Below are positions 8,540-17,360 of a stretch of DNA of 64,000 nt, in pieces (position 1 is the stretch's first letter; every line of letters begins with the position of its first letter). The stretch comes from JAJKIV01 sp036741775 (GTDB lineage Bacteria > Gemmatimonadota > Gemmatimonadetes > Gemmatimonadales > Gemmatimonadaceae). The position numbers were made by a program, and so were the translations under genes. The stretch is taken from the NCBI GenBank assembly GCA_036741775.1, contig DAINRQ010000021.1, positions 11,734 to 75,733 of the forward strand, written 5' to 3'. The notes beneath the pieces were generated by a model. That model saw nothing but the letters and a program-made list of their open reading frames with translations, had not been told where the DNA came from and ran no database searches.

Positions 8540-10705
8540 CTAACGACCCCTGTCGATCTCCTCGGCAATTTCTACACATAGCGCTCGCAGTCTGTGAACA
8601 GCGGGCGCAGTGGTCAACGCCGTGGATGCTTCTCTCCGGAAGAGACAGACCTGAGCCCACAGACCGCGCAAGAGGTGAAGCAGGTGCGCGCGGCGGTGTG
8701 CGAGCGCGTCCGCGCGGGCATGCATGCGACGCACCACCTCGAGCTGATGTTCGACGAGCGCGCGCAACTCCCGCTGGTCGTCGGTTTCCGGGTGGGGCGA
8801 CGCGTGCAGTGCGGCGAGTTGAGACTCCAGCCTGTCGAGCTCCGCCGTGCTCGCGCTACGCACAAGCGACGCGGCTTCCTGGTCGCACTGCGCGATCGCT
8901 TCCGCGAGCCGGCGAGCACTGAGGCTCGCACCCGCGGCGACATCGCCTACCGTCGCGGGCAGCATCGCAACGACCTCCCTGATCGCGCGTTGATGATCCG
9001 TCGGCGAGTCGCGATCCGGGGCACGGACGCTTCCGTCGGGTGCGCAGAGAAGACGGGCGACGTGCGGCCTGCTCCACGCGGGTGACGGCGTCGTCGCGCC
9101 GAACAGCACGCGCGCGCCGTCCGCGAGGGGAAGGCCGCGCCGATGCGTCCACCAGAGCGCGGTTGCTACCACGGCAGCCGTCCCGATCACCAGCACGCCC
9201 TCGCCCGCCAGCACGAGATCGTGCCGCAGGGCCACTGAGAGCGCACCGCCTTTGATGACGAGCCACTGCCGCGTCAGGACGATCGCCGGGAGCGCGAGCA
9301 GGAACACGCTGAGCGTGATCCGAACGAATCGTGCTTGCCAGGGAAGGCGTGGCCATAGGTCGGCCGGACGACGCAGCGACCTAGGCCACCACATCCCCCA
9401 CCATTCGGGCGGCCACAGAGCGATCCGGGCGAGGTCGAGCGGGCCGAGCCCGTGCCGGCCGATGTTCCAGACGTGGAGCAGAAGCCCCACGGGGACCAGA
9501 ATCGCCACGAGCAGCAGCAACGCCCGCTCCGCGGGCGATCGAACCGTGAGGAACGCGAGCGTCGACCACGCGATGGCCCAGAGCATCGCGTACGGACCGA
9601 AGCTCGGAAGGTCACGCAACGGCTCGGGCAGCGAGGGTGCGGGCGCGGCGTCCATGTGCCCGAGTACTTCCCTGAGCTCCGATGCGCTCGGCCAGCGCGC
9701 CGCACGATCGCGCTCGAGACAGCGCATCACGACCGACGCGAGATCGTCCGGAGTCGATGGCGCTACCGCATGAAGCGGAACAGGATCGTGTGACAAACGA
9801 CGCCACGGAAGCTCGTCCGATCCGACGCCGGCGAACGGCTCGTGCCCCGCCAGCATCGTGTACGCAACGACGCCGAGCGAATAGACATCGCTCCGCTCGT
9901 CGATGTCGGTGGAACCGAGCGCTTGCTCCGGCGACATGTAGTGTGGCGAGCCCCAGACCGCGCCGGTCGCCGTCAGGGTGTCGGTCGTCCCCTTGAGCTT
10001 CGAGATGCCGAAGTCGGCGAGGATCGTTCGCCCCGACTCATCGTCGAGCAGAATATTCCCTGGCTTGATGTCGCGATGGATCACGCCGTGGCGATGAGCC
10101 CACGCGAGCGCATCGGCGAGCTCGCAGAGGATCCGGCGTACCTCGGTCGACGGCAGGCTTCCTTCGAGGCGCAGCCGTTCGGCGAGCGACTGGCCGCGCA
10201 CGTATCCCATGACGAAGTACCAGAGGCCGTCGATTTCGCCGAAGCTGTGGAGCGGGAGGATCCCCGGATGCGAGAGCTGCGCGGCGATGCGCGCCTCGCG
10301 ACGAAACCGCTCACGGCTTTCGGGCGCCTCGGCGAGGTCGGGTCGGAGGACCTTTATGGCAACGAGCCGCTCGAGCGAGCGCTCGCGAGCGAGGTAGACC
10401 GCACCCATGCCGCCGCGTCCCAGCGGTCTCACGATCTCGTACTGCGATCCGAGCGCGCGCTCGATGACGGCGCGTAAGGCAAAGTCGCCTTCCGTGACGA
10501 AGGTCTCACGGGCCGTCGCCACCGCAGCCCGAGCGCCAGGAACGCTGTCAGTTCCCTCCGCCGCGGCGAGCAGGGAGTCGGCCTCGCGGCGAAGCTCGCG
10601 GTCGGCGCCGCACACGCGCTCGAGGTATCGCTCGCGATCCGCGATCGGACTCTCCATCGCCCCGGCGACGACGGCCTTGACGTCCGCCCAGCGCTCCGGC
10701 GTCAC
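8540..10705 (-). CDS. Membrane-anchored serine/threonine protein kinase (Pkn type)
   Basis: I chose the GTG at 10705, giving a 721-residue protein that begins TPERWADVKAVV, the usual start of this family, and overlaps the sigma factor stop by four bases (GTGA). A short N-terminal helical domain precedes the kinase domain (about residues 88-350) with GRGGMGAVYLAR, the VAIK lysine, HRDIKPGNILL, ADFGISK and SPHYMSPEQ. About four transmembrane segments follow at roughly 370-540, and the C-terminal part is helical. Pairing with an ECF sigma factor suggests joint signalling, but the signal and targets are unknown. The TAG stop lies in a CCTAAC motif. Confidence 0.93.
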   Translation of the reverse strand: MTPERWADVKAVVAGAMESPIADRERYLERVCGADRELRREADSLLAAAEGTDSVPGARAAVATARETFVTEGDFALRAVIERALGSQYEIVRPLGRGGMGAVYLARERSLERLVAIKVLRPDLAEAPESRERFRREARIAAQLSHPGILPLHSFGEIDGLWYFVMGYVRGQSLAERLRLEGSLPSTEVRRILCELADALAWAHRHGVIHRDIKPGNILLDDESGRTILADFGISKLKGTTDTLTATGAVWGSPHYMSPEQALGSTDIDERSDVYSLGVVAYTMLAGHEPFAGVGSDELPWRRLSHDPVPLHAVAPSTPDDLASVVMRCLERDRAARWPSASELREVLGHMDAAPAPSLPEPLRDLPSFGPYAMLWAIAWSTLAFLTVRSPAERALLLLVAILVPVGLLLHVWNIGRHGLGPLDLARIALWPPEWWGMWWPRSLRRPADLWPRLPWQARFVRITLSVFLLALPAIVLTRQWLVIKGGALSVALRHDLVLAGEGVLVIGTAAVVATALWWTHRRGLPLADGARVLFGATTPSPAWSRPHVARLLCAPDGSVRAPDRDSPTDHQRAIREVVAMLPATVGDVAAGASLSARRLAEAIAQCDQEAASLVRSASTAELDRLESQLAALHASPHPETDDQRELRALVEHQLEVVRRMHARADALAHRRAHLLHLLRGLWAQVCLFRREASTALTTAPAVHRLRALCVEIAEEIDRGR

Positions 10706-11304
10706 GACACGCCGAGCTCGCGACGCAGCCATGCCCGCGCGACGGCCCACTCGCGCTTGATCGTCGCCGGCGACACGCCCATCGCCTCCGCGGTGTCCTC
10801 GATCGTCAGGCCGCCGAAGTACCGAAGCTCGACGATACGTGCCTGATTCGGGTCGATCGCCGCGAGCCGCTCCAGCACGTGGTGCAGCGCGAGCACATCG
10901 ACGCCCGACTCGTCAGGCATCTCACCCGCCGACACACCATCGCCGAGGGTGAGCTGGCGCACCCCGCCACCGCGTTTGGCCGCCTGACGCGTTCGCGCGT
11001 GGTCCACGAGGATGCGTCGCATGAGCTGAGCGGCCACGCCGAAGAAGTGCGCGCGGTTTCGCCACTGCACGCGCCGCTGGTCGATGAGGCGCAGGTAGGC
11101 TTCGCTCACGAGGGCCGTCGCCTGGAGCGTGTGCTCGGGTGTTTCGCGTGCCATCGCGCGCGCCGCCTGACGATGCAGCTCGTCGTAAACGGCGGCCATC
11201 AAGGCTTCGCCGGCCGAGCGGTCACCGACGCTCCAGCCGAGCAAGAGCTGAGTGACGTCCGGTTGGGAGGCGTCTGATGAAGGCGATCCGACGGGCGTCG
11301 TCAT
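10702..11304 (-). CDS. ECF-type RNA polymerase sigma factor (TIGR02999-like)
   Basis: The 200-residue protein has sigma region 2 (YDELHRQAARAMARE, then TLQATALVSEAYLRL and RAHFFGVAAQLMRRILVDHAR) and region 4 (RIVELRYFGGLTIEDTAEAM with an HTH). These are hallmarks of the sigma group common in Acidobacteriota and Gemmatimonadota. I used the ATG at 11304 (MTTPVGS); an upstream start at 11328 is possible. The gene is translationally coupled to the kinase. No anti-sigma gene is visible, so the kinase may serve as the regulatory partner (inference). Confidence 0.92.
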   Translation of the reverse strand: MTTPVGSPSSDASQPDVTQLLLGWSVGDRSAGEALMAAVYDELHRQAARAMARETPEHTLQATALVSEAYLRLIDQRRVQWRNRAHFFGVAAQLMRRILVDHARTRQAAKRGGGVRQLTLGDGVSAGEMPDESGVDVLALHHVLERLAAIDPNQARIVELRYFGGLTIEDTAEAMGVSPATIKREWAVARAWLRRELGVS

Positions 11305-11525
11305 GAAGCCACAAGCCTGCGCTGCCACGGAGTGTCGGCCCGGCGACCCCTCCGTCGCCCAGGAGGTCGACGATAGGGGCCGTCTCGAGCTCAGTCAAGC
11401 GGGGTACCGCCGTCGGGCAAGCTCGCAATGAGCCAATTCGCCGTCTCTTTCCGCGTTCGGAATAACGCGGCAGCGAGGCAGAGGATTCGAGCTCGGCCGC
11501 GTGCTCCTCAGCGTCGGGGTAGCAC

Positions 11526-13133
11526 ATGTCGGCACGCCGTCCCTGGGACGTGATCATCATCGGCAGCGGTTTTGGCGGCGCCATGGCGGCTCATGCGCTG
11601 GTGACCGCCGGACACCGTGTGCTCATGCTCGAGCGCGGCGGATGGGTCGCGCGCGGTCCCCAGAACTGGGACGCGACTGGTGTCGGGCTCACCTCGCCGC
11701 ATTACACCGTCGAGTCGCCATACGAGGTGACCTCGGGAAGCCGTCGCTACCGTGCCGGCTCGTGGCACTGCGTCGGGGGGCAGTCCGTCTTCTATGGTTG
11801 CGCATCGCTCCGCTTCCGCGAGCGCGACTTCGAGGCAACCCCTGAGATCGTCGGCGATTCCGGTGCGGCGTGGCCGTTCGGATACGACGACCTCGAACCG
11901 TTCTACAGCCGGGCCGAACAACTGCTCGGCGTCGCCGGCGAAGCCGGTCGTGATCCAACGGAACCGCGTCGCAGCGCACGGTATCTCCAGCCGCCGGCTC
12001 CCCTCTCGCGGCCAGCCCAGGTGATCGCCGACGCGGCGAGCCGCCTCGGCCTGCGGCCATTCCGGATTCCGCTGGCCATCACATATGCGGCGAACGAAGA
12101 CCGACGTGGCTGCATGAGATGCGGTACCTGTGACGGGTATGCATGTGCCGCGGAAGCCAAGAACGACATCGCGACCGCGATCATCCCCAACTTGATACGC
12201 GAGGGGCTGACGCTTCGCCCGAACACCGTGTGCGTGGGCCTGGTCCGCGACGGCGCCCGCATTACGGCGGTGGAATGCATCGACCGCATCACCGGTGACC
12301 GGCTTCGACTGGCTGGCGAGCGCATCGTGCTCGCTGCTGGTGCGCTGGCAACCCCGCACCTGTTGCTCGCGTCGCAGCTTGCCGAGTGCAACCCCGCGCG
12401 TACGTCGGTCGGACGGCATCTCATGCGACACCGCAATGCCGTCGTGTTAGGCGTGTACGCGCGCCAGCCGAATCCCGAGCGAGCGTTCGACAAACAGGTC
12501 GCGATTCACGACTTCTACCATGGCACGTCTGACGAACCCGAGTGGCACGGACCGCTCGGGGGCATCCAGCAGTTGACGCCGCCGATCGGGCTCGTTCGTG
12601 CGTACATGCCGGCCGTCATGCGTGACCCGGCGGCGGCGCTCGTGTCGTTCGCGACGGGACTGCTCGTCATCGCGGAGGACGAGCCGAGACGTGAGAACGG
12701 CGTCGTGATCGATCGCACGAGTCGCGATCGCTTCGGGTTGCCGCTGTTGCGCGTGTTTCACGCCCATACCGAGCGTGACGACGCCGCGGCCGCCGTTCTC
12801 GTCGTACACGCGAAGCGCATTCTGCGCGAGGCAGGTGCACGCCTCACCTACGTGCATCCCATCGAGACCTTCTCGCACGCGCTGGGCACCGTTCGGATGG
12901 GGGCCGACCCGCAAACGGCGCCGCTCGACGAACACGGCCGCTACCGCGGACTCGACAATCTCTATGTCGCGGATGCGAGCGCGCTCCCGCGGTCAGCCGG
13001 CGTGAACCCGAGCCTAACGATCGCGGCCAACGCGCTGCGGATCGGCACTCATATCGCCGCGTCCGCCGAAGCCGGCATCGGTCGTCGAAACCTCCCCGTC
13101 CATCGTCCACGTTCACCGGTCCTGACATGGTGA
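11526..13133 (+). CDS. GMC-family FAD-dependent oxidoreductase
   Basis: This 535-residue protein starts with an FAD-binding Rossmann motif (VIIIGSGFGGAMAAHAL) and ends with the GMC C-terminal signature (HALGTVRMG, then VADASALPRSAGVNPSLTIAANA). A cysteine cluster GCMRCGTCDGYAC sits at about residues 197-209, as in some GMC members related to cholesterol or sugar dehydrogenases. It has no signal peptide. It is first in an overlapping three-gene operon with a membrane protein and a Gfo/Idh/MocA enzyme, which points to oxidation of a sugar or alcohol (inference). The next gene starts seven bases before its stop. Confidence 0.9.
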   Translation: MSARRPWDVIIIGSGFGGAMAAHALVTAGHRVLMLERGGWVARGPQNWDATGVGLTSPHYTVESPYEVTSGSRRYRAGSWHCVGGQSVFYGCASLRFRERDFEATPEIVGDSGAAWPFGYDDLEPFYSRAEQLLGVAGEAGRDPTEPRRSARYLQPPAPLSRPAQVIADAASRLGLRPFRIPLAITYAANEDRRGCMRCGTCDGYACAAEAKNDIATAIIPNLIREGLTLRPNTVCVGLVRDGARITAVECIDRITGDRLRLAGERIVLAAGALATPHLLLASQLAECNPARTSVGRHLMRHRNAVVLGVYARQPNPERAFDKQVAIHDFYHGTSDEPEWHGPLGGIQQLTPPIGLVRAYMPAVMRDPAAALVSFATGLLVIAEDEPRRENGVVIDRTSRDRFGLPLLRVFHAHTERDDAAAAVLVVHAKRILREAGARLTYVHPIETFSHALGTVRMGADPQTAPLDEHGRYRGLDNLYVADASALPRSAGVNPSLTIAANALRIGTHIAASAEAGIGRRNLPVHRPRSPVLTW

Positions 13134-14011
13134 CCCTTCTGACTTCCGCTACCACACAGTCTCTCGCTCTTGCCAGCGCGGTCGGCGTGCTCTCCGGTAC
13201 CCACACGGCAATCTGGGGCATGTACAAAGATGCGATTCACGAGGGATTCACCCGGCGGCGCTTCGCGCGCAGCATGATCGTCGGAGCAATCGTCGCGGCA
13301 ACGATTCAACTGGTGCTGAACCTGCCGTTGCCGAGCCCGGCCGGGCTGTTCGTGCTCTTCGGTCTCGCTTATGCGACCGAGCGTGGCATCGTGGAAGTGT
13401 GGAAGACGTTCGTCCGCGAGGAGGACCAGTCGAAGTACACGATTCCCATGCAGCTGAGCGTCCACGGCGTGCCGGTCAACCGTCGCGGCGTTCGGTTGGC
13501 CGCTGGCGCGGCGTACGTCGCTGTCGTAATCCTCTGTCTCGTCGCCGTGAGTCACGTCGAGCTCGGGCCACAGCACACGCCGACCGCTTTCCGAAGCGCG
13601 CTCGCGGGGCTCACCGTCGGCGGCATCATCGCGTTCGGGGGTGCGTGGAAGGATGCTCCGACAGAAGGATTCGACGCGCTCAAGTTCTTCCGAAGTCCGT
13701 GCCTAACCGTGCTCTTCGCGCTCGTGCTCGCCCCACTCACCGACAGCTACCTGCACGTAGCCGTGGCCTCGATCGGCTACGAACGAGCTACTGCCGAGAC
13801 GTACAAGACGTTCTTCTTTCCGTCGAAGCCGCGCGGGAAGTTTGCGGGGAAGCCCATCCTGTATCCGGAGATGCTGTCGCGCCGGAAGTACTTCGTGCCG
13901 GCGTACATCGCGATCTGGCTTGTCGTGATCGCAACGGGCGCCGCCGCGCTCCGCGGTGAAACGCGGCATGCCGCGCCTTCTGACGGCAGCCACGCCGGCG
14001 CTCGGCCATGA
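13127..14011 (+). CDS. Unrecognised polytopic membrane protein with internal two-fold repeat
   Basis: I do not recognise this 294-residue family. Several hydrophobic segments are present. Two halves resemble each other: WGMYKDAIHEGFTRRRFARS pairs with GAWKDAPTEGFDALKFFRS, and ERGIVEVWKTF pairs with ERATAETYKTFFF. The conserved W-x-KDA-x-x-EGF and ER-x4-E-x2-KTF blocks suggest a gene-internal duplication of about 140 residues. It overlaps the GMC oxidoreductase upstream and the Gfo/Idh/MocA gene downstream (ATGA), so it is made with both enzymes and may anchor or feed them. Function is unknown. Confidence 0.75.
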   Translation: MVTLLTSATTQSLALASAVGVLSGTHTAIWGMYKDAIHEGFTRRRFARSMIVGAIVAATIQLVLNLPLPSPAGLFVLFGLAYATERGIVEVWKTFVREEDQSKYTIPMQLSVHGVPVNRRGVRLAAGAAYVAVVILCLVAVSHVELGPQHTPTAFRSALAGLTVGGIIAFGGAWKDAPTEGFDALKFFRSPCLTVLFALVLAPLTDSYLHVAVASIGYERATAETYKTFFFPSKPRGKFAGKPILYPEMLSRRKYFVPAYIAIWLVVIATGAAALRGETRHAAPSDGSHAGARP

Positions 14012-15012
14012 GTGCGCAATCGGAAGCGCTGGGCGTGCTCATCATGGGCTGTGGCCAGGCAGCTCGGATACATAGCCGCACGCTGCGACGAATCGGTGGG
14101 GTCGAGCTGTTCTACGCGAGTCGCGATTACGAACGCGCGGAGGACTACCGGCAACGATACGGCGGCAAAAAAGCGTTCGGCTCGTATGCCGACGGGTTGG
14201 CCGAGTCGCAGGTGGATATCGCGCTCGTGGCGACGCCTACGGTGACGCATCGGGAGCTCGCCGTGAACGCGTTGAATGCGGGCAAGCACGTCATCGTCGA
14301 GAAGCCCGCCTTCATGCGATCCTGCGACGCCGATGTCGTCAGCGAAACCGCACGTGTCGCCAGCCGTCGCGTGTTCGTCGCGGAAAACTACCCATACAAG
14401 CCGGTCGCGGGGCTTCTGCGTCGTCGCATCAGGGTGGGGGACCTCGGCGATGTTCGATTCGTCACCCTCAACGCGACGAAGCGGCAGCCAGCGGTCGGAT
14501 GGCGAGGCGATCCGGCGCTGAGCGGTGGCGGGGCGCTGTTCGAGGGCGGAGTCCACTGGATCAGCTTCGCGTCGAGCCTTGGCCTCGAGGTCGAGTCGGT
14601 GACTGCCCAGCGCGTCGGGCCACCGGAAGGCCCAGATCGAAGTACCCTCGTCGTACTCCGGTATGCGAACGGTGCCGTCGGCACTCTCGCGCACTCGTGG
14701 GAGCTTGCCGCTCCCTTCGGAGGTTTGAGGCTCTCGAAGGTTCAGGGCACGTTAGGCGCCGTGACGTTCGAGTCGAACGGATTCGCGGCCGTCACGAGCG
14801 GGCGACGCCGGTCCGTCAGCGTGATGGCCGTTGGTGACCCGCTCGGCTACCGTGCTATGCTCACGGATCTTCTGCATGCGATTCGTACAGGCGGGCCACC
14901 GCGGTTCACGCTCGCGATGGCCCAGCGCGACCTGCGCCTGTTGGAACAGGCCGCTCAATGCATGGCCGACATCGATGGAGCGCAACGAGCGGCTGACTGG
15001 ATCAGGAGATGA
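14008..15012 (+). CDS. Gfo/Idh/MocA-family oxidoreductase
   Basis: The 334-residue protein has an N-terminal NAD(P)-binding fold (VLIMGCGQAARIHSRTL), the family EKP motif (GKHVIVEKPAFM) with the catalytic lysine, and a C-terminal domain with GGGALFEGGVHWISF holding the usual histidine. Members oxidise or reduce sugars, inositols and related compounds. Its ATG overlaps the stop of the membrane protein gene by four bases. Its 3' end overlaps the convergent S51 gene by 11 bases. It probably acts in one pathway with the GMC enzyme of the operon. Confidence 0.9.
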   Translation: MSAQSEALGVLIMGCGQAARIHSRTLRRIGGVELFYASRDYERAEDYRQRYGGKKAFGSYADGLAESQVDIALVATPTVTHRELAVNALNAGKHVIVEKPAFMRSCDADVVSETARVASRRVFVAENYPYKPVAGLLRRRIRVGDLGDVRFVTLNATKRQPAVGWRGDPALSGGGALFEGGVHWISFASSLGLEVESVTAQRVGPPEGPDRSTLVVLRYANGAVGTLAHSWELAAPFGGLRLSKVQGTLGAVTFESNGFAAVTSGRRRSVSVMAVGDPLGYRAMLTDLLHAIRTGGPPRFTLAMAQRDLRLLEQAAQCMADIDGAQRAADWIRR

Positions 15013-15799
15013 GCTCCGGCTCCAAGACGCGCTCGACGACCTTTCCGGCGTCGACGCTCACGTAATACACCTTCGCGGCCGCACGCGTGTGGACGACTCG
15101 CTTCACTTCGTTGTCCTCGAAGTAGATCCCCGCGTCGTTGTCGCACGCGTACCCCGGCTTCATCTCGCCAGACGCGATGAGTCTCTGGTAGAGTGGCCGC
15201 CGCCCCGGCTCGGCGTCGTAGTGCGGCGAGTGACTTCCGTTCAGGAAGCCAAGGCACTTCACGATCGTGAGCTCCTTTGGCCGCGAGTCGGTCGTCCCCT
15301 CCTCGAACCAGCATAACGAGCCCGCGCTCGCTCCGCCTAACACGATCCCGCGGTCCCAGGCTTCCTTCAGCACCACGTCGATCCCCTGCGCCTTCCAGAT
15401 CGCCTGCTGGTTGAGCGTGTTGCCGCCGGAGCAGACGATGCCATCGACGGAGAGCAGCACCTCGTCCCACCCGCGCGACTGCCTCGTGCTCGCAATGAAG
15501 CTCTCCTGCACCTGCGCTTCGACGTTGAGCGGCGCGCAGTTCCGGTACCAGTTGATGATCCCCGTCGCGCTGTCGGCGGACGCGGTCGGGAGATACAGCA
15601 GCTTCGGGCGCGGCTTGTCTGTGAGCTGTGCCATGTAGCGAATGAACGCGGTGTTGAAGCCGCCGCCGGCGATCAGAATCTTGCGCGTCGCCGTGCGCAC
15701 GTGTCGCACTGGCTCGGGCACCTCCACGAATGAAACCCTCCCAACGCCGAGCGCCGCGGAGCCCACTGCCGAGCGGACGACGAACTCTCTCCGTTTCAT
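15002..15799 (-). CDS. Cyanophycinase-like (peptidase S51) exported protein
   Basis: The 265-residue protein opens with MKRREFVVRSAVGSAALG, a Tat-like leader with a second RR. It then shows the S51 / class I glutamine amidotransferase-like fold: KILIAGGGFN, DGIVCSGGNTLNQ, the serine elbow GGASAGSLCW and SPHYD. Family members cleave aspartyl peptides such as cyanophycin or Asp-X dipeptides. No cyanophycin synthetase is in the window, so a general peptidase role is as likely. It converges on the Gfo/Idh/MocA gene and overlaps it by 11 bases. Confidence 0.85.
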   Translation of the reverse strand: MKRREFVVRSAVGSAALGVGRVSFVEVPEPVRHVRTATRKILIAGGGFNTAFIRYMAQLTDKPRPKLLYLPTASADSATGIINWYRNCAPLNVEAQVQESFIASTRQSRGWDEVLLSVDGIVCSGGNTLNQQAIWKAQGIDVVLKEAWDRGIVLGGASAGSLCWFEEGTTDSRPKELTIVKCLGFLNGSHSPHYDAEPGRRPLYQRLIASGEMKPGYACDNDAGIYFEDNEVKRVVHTRAAAKVYYVSVDAGKVVERVLEPELIS

Positions 15800-16099
15800 G
15801 ACCTGACCTCCGTCTTTCGGGTGGCTCGCCGCGCAGACCTAATGACAATGCGCCACGCACGTCCGCTCGGCAACGCAAGCGGGGGCAGCGCCTCGCGCGA
15901 GCCGGTAGAGCTTCGCAGGGTCAGGCGCGTGAGAGTGACGCCCAGGCGTCACCGTCATCCACCCCGCGCACGTGAAGCGTTCCGCCGACCCGCGGGAGTC
16001 TACATTGTAGTGACGCCCCCGATGGCACCGCACGGTCAAGGGTACAGGTGGTCCACCGGGGTGGTCCGAACCCAGAATCGAGCTAACGGTTGATCGCAT
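15800..16099. other. Intergenic region between divergent genes
   Basis: This 300-bp stretch separates the S51 gene (minus) from the methyltransferase (plus). It contains a short dyad CCACCGGGGTGG near 16052. I see no gene, recognisable promoter or repeat family. GGGGTCAG just after the methyltransferase start reads as ordinary coding sequence. Confidence 0.4.
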
Positions 16100-16813
16100 A
16101 TGACTGATGTTTGGGGTCAGATCTACCTCGACCACTGGCGCGGGGACTCGCACCCGCACGTCTATCACAGAGACGACGGCAACCGTGACGTCGCCGACTC
16201 GGCCGCCAGTTATTTTCGGGCGCCTCGGGGCGACGCGGATCGTGAGGTCCTGAGCACGTTCACGGGCCGCGTGCTGGACCTCGGATGCGGGCCCGGGAGC
16301 TATGCGCTGTTGCTTCAGGAGCGTGGCCTCGAGGTCGTCGCCATCGACTCGTCGGCCGGGGCGATCGCGGTCTGCCGCGAGCGCGGATGCCGCGACGCGC
16401 GGGTGATGCCCATCGACGACGTCGACTCGTCACTCGGTCCGTTCGATGCAGTCGTGTGCATGGGCAACACGTTCGGGATTGGCGCGACGCCTGATACGTT
16501 GCCGAACCGCTTGAATCGCGTGCGCGCTCTGCTCTCACCCGGTGGCCGGCTCGTACTCGCACTCATCGATCCGCTCGCGACGACCGACCCGAACCACCTT
16601 CGTTACCACGAGCGCAACCGTGCTGCCGGGCGGCCGCCGGGGCTGACGCGCGTGCGTCTGGAGTATCGTGGCGAGATCACCGACTGGTGGGATCTCTGGA
16701 TGCCGACCGAGAGCGAGTTCCGCCGGGCGGTCGGGGAGGCGCGGTGGCGTGTCGACCGGGTGACGCCTGCAGGGTCGAGTCGCCTCTGGGAGCTCTTCCC
16801 GTCGCCCACCTAA
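16100..16813 (+). CDS. Class I SAM-dependent methyltransferase
   Basis: The 237-residue protein has motif I VLDLGCGPGSYALLL, an acidic residue after the second strand (VVAIDSS), and FDAVVCMGNTFGIG at motif IV, followed by a LSPGGRLVLAL strand. This is the Methyltransf_11/25 fold binding S-adenosylmethionine. The substrate is not predictable. The stop TAA is embedded in a CCTAACG motif, and a lipoprotein gene follows 13 bases later. Confidence 0.88.
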   Translation: MTDVWGQIYLDHWRGDSHPHVYHRDDGNRDVADSAASYFRAPRGDADREVLSTFTGRVLDLGCGPGSYALLLQERGLEVVAIDSSAGAIAVCRERGCRDARVMPIDDVDSSLGPFDAVVCMGNTFGIGATPDTLPNRLNRVRALLSPGGRLVLALIDPLATTDPNHLRYHERNRAAGRPPGLTRVRLEYRGEITDWWDLWMPTESEFRRAVGEARWRVDRVTPAGSSRLWELFPSPT

Positions 16814-16826
16814 CGCGACAGCCGTC

Positions 16827-17321
16827 ATGCGATCGCCCACGCCCCGTGTCCTCGTCGCCTTGACTGCCCTCGCAACGATGGCCTGCGAGCCAGCGCGTCG
16901 TGAGGGCGAGCGCCCGACCGATACACCCGGCCCCGCCGACACGGTCGGCCTGACACGGATCGTCGTGACGCGCCCCACGGTCGCCGCGTACTTCATCATC
17001 CCTGACGGGGCCGTGGACACGATGCCGGACCTCGCTGTCCGCGCGGACGACTGGAACTACGCCATGGCCACGGTCGGTGATAGCCTCGAGGCGAACGGCT
17101 TTGGATTCACCTTGATTACCGAACCGAGCGTCCGGCTTACGAGCAACGCTGGGCTCGATACCACCGTCGCGCTGGGTGAGTCGCTGTCGGCAGGATACGT
17201 CTTCGTTCGTCCGGGCCAACCTCCATGCGTCCGCCGCCACCCGCTCAACCCCGACTCCGTGCTCGCCGCAGCCCGGGAGGTTTTCGCCGCCAGCACGCCG
17301 ACGCACGAGGTGTGCGAGTGA
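16827..17321 (+). CDS. Small lipoprotein of unknown function
   Basis: The 164-residue protein has a lipoprotein signal peptide with lipobox LATMAC at about residues 14-19, so it is probably anchored to a membrane. The rest (VTRPTVAAYFIIPDGAVDTM and CVRRHPLNPDSVL) matches no family I know. It starts 13 bases after the methyltransferase stop and may be cotranscribed. Confidence 0.7.
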   Translation: MRSPTPRVLVALTALATMACEPARREGERPTDTPGPADTVGLTRIVVTRPTVAAYFIIPDGAVDTMPDLAVRADDWNYAMATVGDSLEANGFGFTLITEPSVRLTSNAGLDTTVALGESLSAGYVFVRPGQPPCVRRHPLNPDSVLAAAREVFAASTPTHEVCE

Positions 17322-17360
17322 GTCCGCAGCCGGTGGTCGATTGCTGATCGTTGCCGTCCC

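Noticed and set aside
10450..10760. Upstream starts of the kinase at 10732 and 10750
   Set aside because: The family N-terminus TPERW begins at GTG 10705, which also gives the usual GTGA overlap with the sigma factor gene.
16107..16120. GGGGTCAG at the start of the methyltransferase as a repeat copy
   Set aside because: Only eight bases match and they code for an ordinary VWGQIYL start with no hairpin.
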